Shown here: in pieces, positions 4,886 to 8,691 of the stretch
Numbering within the stretch: the stretch's first letter is position 1
How the letters are laid out: each line of letters begins with the position of its first letter
Assembly (NCBI GenBank): GCA_002937555.1
Contig: PTKB01000110.1
Coordinates: forward strand, 1-8,691
Direction: 5' to 3'
Length of the DNA stretch: 8,691 nucleotides
Source: Alphaproteobacteria bacterium MarineAlpha10_Bin2
GTDB lineage: Bacteria > Pseudomonadota > Alphaproteobacteria > UBA828
Translations under genes and position numbers: made by a program
The notes under the pieces: model-generated
Database searches by the model: none
The model's input: the letters and a program-made list of their open reading frames with translations, nothing else
Told to the model about the DNA's origin: nothing

Positions 4886-6595
4886 TTGTTAACAACGATC
4901 AGACTGACATCCGGTTTGGTGCTATTCGCTTATGTGGGTACGCACCTGATCAACCACTCTTGGGGCCTGGCCTCAATGGAGGCGCTCAATGCCGGGCGCG
5001 ATATTTTCGTCGCCGTCTGGCGCAGCTGGCCCGGCACGATCCTGCTCTATGGCGGGCTGCTCACCCATTTCATCTTGATCCTGAGGAGCCTTTATAACCG
5101 GCGCTCGTTCCGGATCCGCATTTGGGAGGCGGTGCAGATTCTGCTCGGCCTGGCAATACCCTTCCTCCTCGCCGAGCATGCCCTGGGGACGCGCGGGCTG
5201 AACGCGACGATCGGGGTCATCGATGATTACATTTATGAAATCCTCGTTCTCTGGGTGTACGCGCCGGAGAAAGGCATCCTGCAAACGGTGCTGCTCGTCA
5301 CCGCTTGGCTGCATGGCTGCGTCGGCGTCCATTTCTGGCTGCGTCTGAAACCCTGGTACCGGGGCGTTTCGCCCTATCTGCTCGCCTTCGCCATTGTCCT
5401 GCCGGTGACGGCGGTGTTCGGCTTCGTTGCTGCCGGGCGCGAAATCAAAGTATTGGCGCAAGATCCGATTTGGCTGGAAGACATGACGCTGCACATCAAT
5501 TGGCCGGATCAGGCGGCGGTGATTTGGGTCGCCAAATGGAAAGAAATCGTTTGGGAAATTTGCGGCGGGATGTTGGCGCTGGTAGTGCTGGCGCGCGCCG
5601 TCCGCTGGCTGGTGGAACGCCGCCGCGGCGTCGTTAGGCTCACCTATCCCGGTGGCCGCGTGACGCAGATCACGCCCGGCATCACGGTCTTGGAAGCGAG
5701 CCGTGAAGCGGGCATCGAACATGCCAGCGTGTGCGGCGGACGGGGGCGCTGCTCGACCTGCCGTATTCGTTTGGGTGAAGGGCGCGAACATGTCGAAGCG
5801 CCGAGCGCGGATGAGCAAAAGGTCCTGAAACGAGTCGGCGCGCCGGAATCCGTGCGCCTGGCCTGCCAATTGCGCCCGACCAAGGACCTGGAAGTCATCC
5901 CGCTGCTGCCACCCAACGCCTCGCCCAAGGACGCCTACCGCAAGCCCGCCCATCTCCAGGGCAGCGAACGGGAAGTGGCGATCCTGTTTGCCGACATCCG
6001 CAAGTTCACGCAATTTTCAGAAAATAAGCTGCCTTACGACGTGGTGTTCGTCCTCAACCGCTATTTCCGCGCCATGGGAGAGGTGGTCGAGGAGACCGGC
6101 GGCGAGCTCGACAAGTTCATCGGCGACGGCATGATGGCGCTGTTCGGCGCCAACACCACGCCCGAAGAAGGTTGCCGGCGGGCGCTCGAGGCGGCGCGGC
6201 GGATGTCGGGAGCGCTCGACGATCTCAACCAGTCGCTCCGGGCCGATTTGGATGAGCCGCTCAAGATCGGCATCGGCATTCATCTCGGGATGGTGATCGT
6301 CGGTGAGATGGGATTCTCGAACGCGGTCTCTTTCACCGCCATCGGCGATGCCGTCAACACCGCGTCACGCTTGGAACAGGCGACCAAGGAGCATGCCTGC
6401 CAGCTGATCGTCTCGGAAGATATTTGCAAGCGCGCCGGCGTTTCCCTGGACGGGTTCCCGTTGCAGGAAATCCCGATTAGAGGGCGCCAACAGCCGGTGC
6501 AGATCCGCTGCATCGAAAAAGCGTCTGACATGACGGAAGTCGAATTGCAGCTCGGCCGGCGAAGCCGCCGCGACCGCGCTTCGGCGGCGGAGTAA
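4886..6595 (+). CDS. Membrane class III adenylate cyclase with heme-type 6-TM anchor and [2Fe-2S] ferredoxin domain (CyaC-like)
   Basis: This 569-residue inner-membrane protein should make cAMP from ATP under redox control. Six membrane helices (about 6-24, 50-68, 83-100, 131-150, 163-183, 223-242) carry histidines suited to b-type heme binding (H20, H24, H61, H98, H143, H149), like the quinone-responsive diheme anchor described for Sinorhizobium meliloti CyaC. A ferredoxin domain follows (about 249-343), with C283, C289, C292 and C327 in the CGGRGRC-STC...C pattern. The cyclase domain (about 361-545) has metal aspartates D370 and D414, adenine-selecting K410 and D488, and transition-state N491 and R495, so the active site looks complete and ATP-specific. 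The TTG start at 4886 has AAGGAGG 10 nt upstream; a longer TTG frame from 4745 lacks both a site and plausible protein. The gene is divergent from the deacetylase operon. The presence of heme is inferred from histidine placement. Confidence 0.92.
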   Translation: MLTTIRLTSGLVLFAYVGTHLINHSWGLASMEALNAGRDIFVAVWRSWPGTILLYGGLLTHFILILRSLYNRRSFRIRIWEAVQILLGLAIPFLLAEHALGTRGLNATIGVIDDYIYEILVLWVYAPEKGILQTVLLVTAWLHGCVGVHFWLRLKPWYRGVSPYLLAFAIVLPVTAVFGFVAAGREIKVLAQDPIWLEDMTLHINWPDQAAVIWVAKWKEIVWEICGGMLALVVLARAVRWLVERRRGVVRLTYPGGRVTQITPGITVLEASREAGIEHASVCGGRGRCSTCRIRLGEGREHVEAPSADEQKVLKRVGAPESVRLACQLRPTKDLEVIPLLPPNASPKDAYRKPAHLQGSEREVAILFADIRKFTQFSENKLPYDVVFVLNRYFRAMGEVVEETGGELDKFIGDGMMALFGANTTPEEGCRRALEAARRMSGALDDLNQSLRADLDEPLKIGIGIHLGMVIVGEMGFSNAVSFTAIGDAVNTASRLEQATKEHACQLIVSEDICKRAGVSLDGFPLQEIPIRGRQQPVQIRCIEKASDMTEVELQLGRRSRRDRASAAE

Positions 6596-6609
6596 GCGCT
6601 GCCTTGCGC

Positions 6610-7890
6610 CTAGGGCAGTACCCTTTCGGCGCGCAGATCCGCGGCGAAACCGGCGCTCGGGCGGATGTCCGGTAGGCGCAGATAGGCCAGCAACGCCAGC
6701 AGCACAGTGGCGGCGAGAAAACCGAACATCGCGCGGTAGGCGTCCACCGGTGCGGCGCCCGCCGTCGCCGGAAATGCGCCCATTATGAGGCCGGTCACGG
6801 ATTGCAGGACCGCCGGGCCACCCATCAGCGCAATCGACAACATCGCGATGCCGCGGCCGGCCAGCCGATCGGGAAAGAGCGCCCGCCCGTGTCCGGCGAT
6901 GACGATATTGTAAGCGCTGCAAAAGCTGATCAGGACAAGGAGCGCCGCCGCCAGGGCGAGCGGCGGATGCGGTATGAGCGCCAGCAGTAGGAACGAGACC
7001 AGCACCAGCACGGCGCTCCCCGCGACCAGCCATTTGCGCGTGTCCAGGCGCACCTCCAACGGACCGAAGGCGATATTGCCGACGATCAGGGCGAGCGCCA
7101 TGAACAGCAGGATATTGCCGCTGGCGATGGTATCGAGGCCATGCACATCGGCGAGGTAAGGTCCGCCCCAAAGGCCGAGAATGACCGTCAGCACGGGATA
7201 GGAGGCGAAGGCCATGCCCATGACGGTCGGCAGGCGCGGCGTTTTCAGGACTTCGAAGACGCCGGTGACGCTCTCTTTCAGACCCTCGGGCCGGGTGGTG
7301 GCGGGTTCCTTGCCGGGCGGTGCGTCGCGCACCAGGAGATAGATCAGCAGCGCGCCCAATGCGGTCAGCGCGCCGGCGCCGAAGAAGGCGTAGCGCCAAC
7401 CGATGCTCTCCGCTGCCAGGCCGAGCGGCGTCGTCGCCAGCAAGACGCCGATGCCGCCGAGCGCGATCATCCGCCCCATCCATGTGGCGAAGCGCTCGGC
7501 CGGCGCCCAGCGGCCGAAGACGAACAGCGCGCCGACCAGCACGCCGCTGACGCCGAGGCCCATCATCAAACGGCCGGCCAAGAGACTGGCGAAGCCGTCG
7601 GCCAAGCCATACGTCACCGCGCCGGCTACGGCAAAAGTCAAGATGACCGGCAGCGTGCGGCGCACGCCGAAGCGGTCGAACAACATGCCGAGCGGGATTT
7701 GCGCCGCTGCGAAGGACAGGAAGAAGACGCCTGTGAGCCCGCCCAACGCCTCGGCGGAGAGGCCGAATTCGGCGCTTAATTCCTTGGCGATGACGCCGTT
7801 CGACGTGCGGTAGAACTGGCTCATCACATAGGCCAAGCCGATCACGGCGACGATGGTGGCGAACTGGCGGCGGCGATTGTCAGATTTCAT
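6610..7890 (-). CDS. Major facilitator superfamily transporter, substrate unknown
   Basis: This 426-residue inner-membrane secondary transporter has about 12 predicted helices (roughly 11-30, 48-68, 79-97, 100-125, 139-160, 165-187, 222-243, 257-280, 287-306, 310-333, 345-371, 384-405), with a central cytoplasmic loop at 188-220. The MFS motif A between helices 2 and 3 is intact, G68 through R78, including D72, R73, G75 and R77. ATG at 7890 is preferred: the frame runs upstream to 8073, but the added 61 residues are not transporter-like and would cross the AT-rich intergenic region. No strong ribosome binding site precedes the ATG, so the start is moderately supported. It converges on the cyclase gene with only 14 bp between stops and is probably monocistronic. 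The loops give no substrate clue, and sugar, organic acid or drug transport are all possible. Confidence 0.88.
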   Translation of the reverse strand: MKSDNRRRQFATIVAVIGLAYVMSQFYRTSNGVIAKELSAEFGLSAEALGGLTGVFFLSFAAAQIPLGMLFDRFGVRRTLPVILTFAVAGAVTYGLADGFASLLAGRLMMGLGVSGVLVGALFVFGRWAPAERFATWMGRMIALGGIGVLLATTPLGLAAESIGWRYAFFGAGALTALGALLIYLLVRDAPPGKEPATTRPEGLKESVTGVFEVLKTPRLPTVMGMAFASYPVLTVILGLWGGPYLADVHGLDTIASGNILLFMALALIVGNIAFGPLEVRLDTRKWLVAGSAVLVLVSFLLLALIPHPPLALAAALLVLISFCSAYNIVIAGHGRALFPDRLAGRGIAMLSIALMGGPAVLQSVTGLIMGAFPATAGAAPVDAYRAMFGFLAATVLLALLAYLRLPDIRPSAGFAADLRAERVLP

Positions 7891-8054
7891 CGAATGCCGG
7901 ACGGGTTGACGGGTGAGGGCGAAGGCTGCGGAAATACGGCGGCACTGCTTGGCCTGCACGCCGGCCCGCGATAAACTTGTTTTTATTATGAACTGGCTAT
8001 GACGGCCAATTCGACTTAGGTGAATAGAATAAAATTCAAAATGCTCAAGAGAAA
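7891..8054. other. Divergent AT-rich intergenic region
   Basis: This 164-bp gap separates the leftward transporter from the rightward Sel1 gene and must carry both promoters. Its right half (about 7970-8050) is much richer in A+T than the surroundings. TAGAAT at 8025-8030 is five of six to a -10 hexamer for the Sel1 gene and lies 24 bp before its ATG, but I see no good -35 at standard spacing. No hairpin or RNA gene is evident. Confidence 0.4.
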
Positions 8055-8691
8055 ATGACAAAATCGCGGGCATTCAGGGGAGTTCTCACCATTTGCGCTG
8101 CGCTCGTATGGGGGATCATCGTCTCCCCGCCGGCGCAGGCAAGTTTCGAGGACGGCGCACAGGCCTATTTGGCGCAGGATTATGTGGCCGCGCTGGAAGA
8201 GTGGCGCCCGCTCGCCGAGGAAGGCAACGCGGAGGCGCAGTTCGGCATTGGCCTGTGCTACGAAAACGGCCGCGGTGTGGAGCGCGATTTGACGCAGGCC
8301 GCCATCTGGTACCGCAAGGCGGCCGAGCAAAACCTCGACGAAGCCCAGTTCAATCTCGGCAATCTTTATCTCAACGCGTCGGGCGTTCCCAAGGACCCGG
8401 TTGAGGCGATGCGCTGGTTCCGCCGCGCCGCCGAGCAGGACATGCCGCACGCGCAAGTCAATCTCGGCTATTCCTACGAGACCGGCACGGGCGTGGCGCG
8501 CGATGCGGTCAAGGCGGTGGCCTGGTATCGCCGCGCCGCCGAACAGGATTTTCCGCAAGCGCAATATTATCTTGGCGCCGCTTATGAGCGCGGCAGCGAT
8601 GTCGACAAAAACCTTCGCATCGCCGCCTCCTGGTATCAGCGCGCCGACGATCAAGGCGTGGTGCTCGCCGGCAAGCGCCTCGATGTGCTCA
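8055..8691 (+). CDS. Secreted Sel1-repeat (TPR-like) protein, C-terminus beyond window
   Basis: The 212 codons present encode an exported helical-repeat protein. Residues 1-29 are a signal peptide (basic start, hydrophobic core around 10-23, cleavage after AQA). A leading half repeat (about 30-56) is followed by four Sel1 repeats of exactly 36 residues each: 57-92, 93-128, 129-164 and 165-200. Each follows the pattern AQxxLGxxYExGxGVxxDxxxAxxWYRxAAEQ with small changes; the last is divergent (ERGSDVDKN, RADDQ). Such proteins act as periplasmic scaffolds for protein contacts and have no catalytic residues. ATG at 8055 begins the signal peptide; the nearby ATG at 8041 is out of frame and stops at once. 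AAGAG just upstream is a weak ribosome binding site. No stop occurs before the window ends. The partner is unknown. Confidence 0.9.
   Translation, partial: MTKSRAFRGVLTICAALVWGIIVSPPAQASFEDGAQAYLAQDYVAALEEWRPLAEEGNAEAQFGIGLCYENGRGVERDLTQAAIWYRKAAEQNLDEAQFNLGNLYLNASGVPKDPVEAMRWFRRAAEQDMPHAQVNLGYSYETGTGVARDAVKAVAWYRRAAEQDFPQAQYYLGAAYERGSDVDKNLRIAASWYQRADDQGVVLAGKRLDVL
8223..8654 (+). repeat. Four tandem 108-bp Sel1 coding repeats
   Basis: The units are 8223-8330, 8331-8438, 8439-8546 and 8547-8654, with no insertions or deletions between them. Nucleotide identity is clearest across the junction CGCCGCGCCGCCGA(G/A)CAGGA shared by the ends of units 2 and 3. Confidence 0.85.

Noticed and set aside
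4973..6013. 346-codon open frame on the minus strand
   Set aside because: It lies wholly antisense to the membrane and ferredoxin parts of the cyclase; the translation is rich in R, P, Q and H with no recognisable domain, typical of a GC-rich shadow frame.
6596..6609. Bidirectional terminator between the convergent cyclase and transporter genes
   Set aside because: The 14-bp gap has no stable stem with a T-run on either strand.
6365..7483. 372-codon open frame on the minus strand
   Set aside because: It overlaps the transporter in another frame and the end of the cyclase on the opposite strand; the translation is arginine-rich with no membrane helices or motifs.
7141..7779. 212-codon open frame on the plus strand
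   Set aside because: It is antisense to the transporter, and the Q/A/R/E-rich composition is that of a shadow frame.
8016..8654. 212-codon open frame on the minus strand with a repetitive translation
   Set aside because: Its repeats are the mirror of the 108-bp Sel1 coding repeats on the plus strand, which have a signal peptide and the family pattern.

Overview
The window looks like chromosome of a GC-rich alphaproteobacterium. The reasons are protein styles rather than a database match: a heme/iron-sulfur adenylate cyclase of the rhizobial CyaC type, a COG0523 (CobW-like) GTPase, a Sel1-repeat envelope protein and an IS3-type transposase start. Most of the window is high in G+C (sampled 60-base rows count 33 to 42 G+C). 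The left kilobase is clearly lower (27 to 28 per row).

Layout. Bases 1-84 are the end of an IS3-family insertion sequence whose transposase OrfA reads leftward off the window. Directly abutting it is a rightward AraC-type regulator (85-1029) of foreign-looking composition. Facing it is a tight leftward five-gene operon, in transcription order: a NodB-fold deacetylase/cyclic-imidase homologue (4727-3801), a 113-residue protein starting with an MCxLCG motif (3785-3444), a CobW-family metallochaperone GTPase (3457-2423), a lambda-crystallin-type 3-hydroxyacyl-CoA/L-gulonate dehydrogenase (2394-1462) and a small secreted c-type cytochrome (1465-1076). Gene junctions are 15 bp, a 14-bp overlap, 28 bp and an ATGA overlap.

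A 158-bp divergent promoter region with a perfect 7+2+7 inverted repeat separates this operon from a rightward gene for a membrane adenylate cyclase. That protein has six histidine-bearing membrane helices, a plant-type [2Fe-2S] ferredoxin domain and a class III cyclase domain. Convergent to it is a leftward MFS transporter (7890-6610). A second divergent, AT-rich intergenic region leads to a rightward Sel1-repeat protein that runs off the right edge.

How the genes may work together. The deacetylase homologue needs a divalent metal and is co-transcribed with a CobW GTPase, so metal delivery to that enzyme is a reasonable hypothesis. The dehydrogenase and cytochrome suggest a small oxidative catabolic or redox module. 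The divergent cyclase looks built to read quinone or redox state and signal through cAMP. The functional link between the operon and the cyclase is inference from shared intergenic DNA only. Several computed starts are too long; the starts used here for the dehydrogenase, deacetylase, cyclase and transporter are moved downstream on ribosome-binding-site and family grounds.
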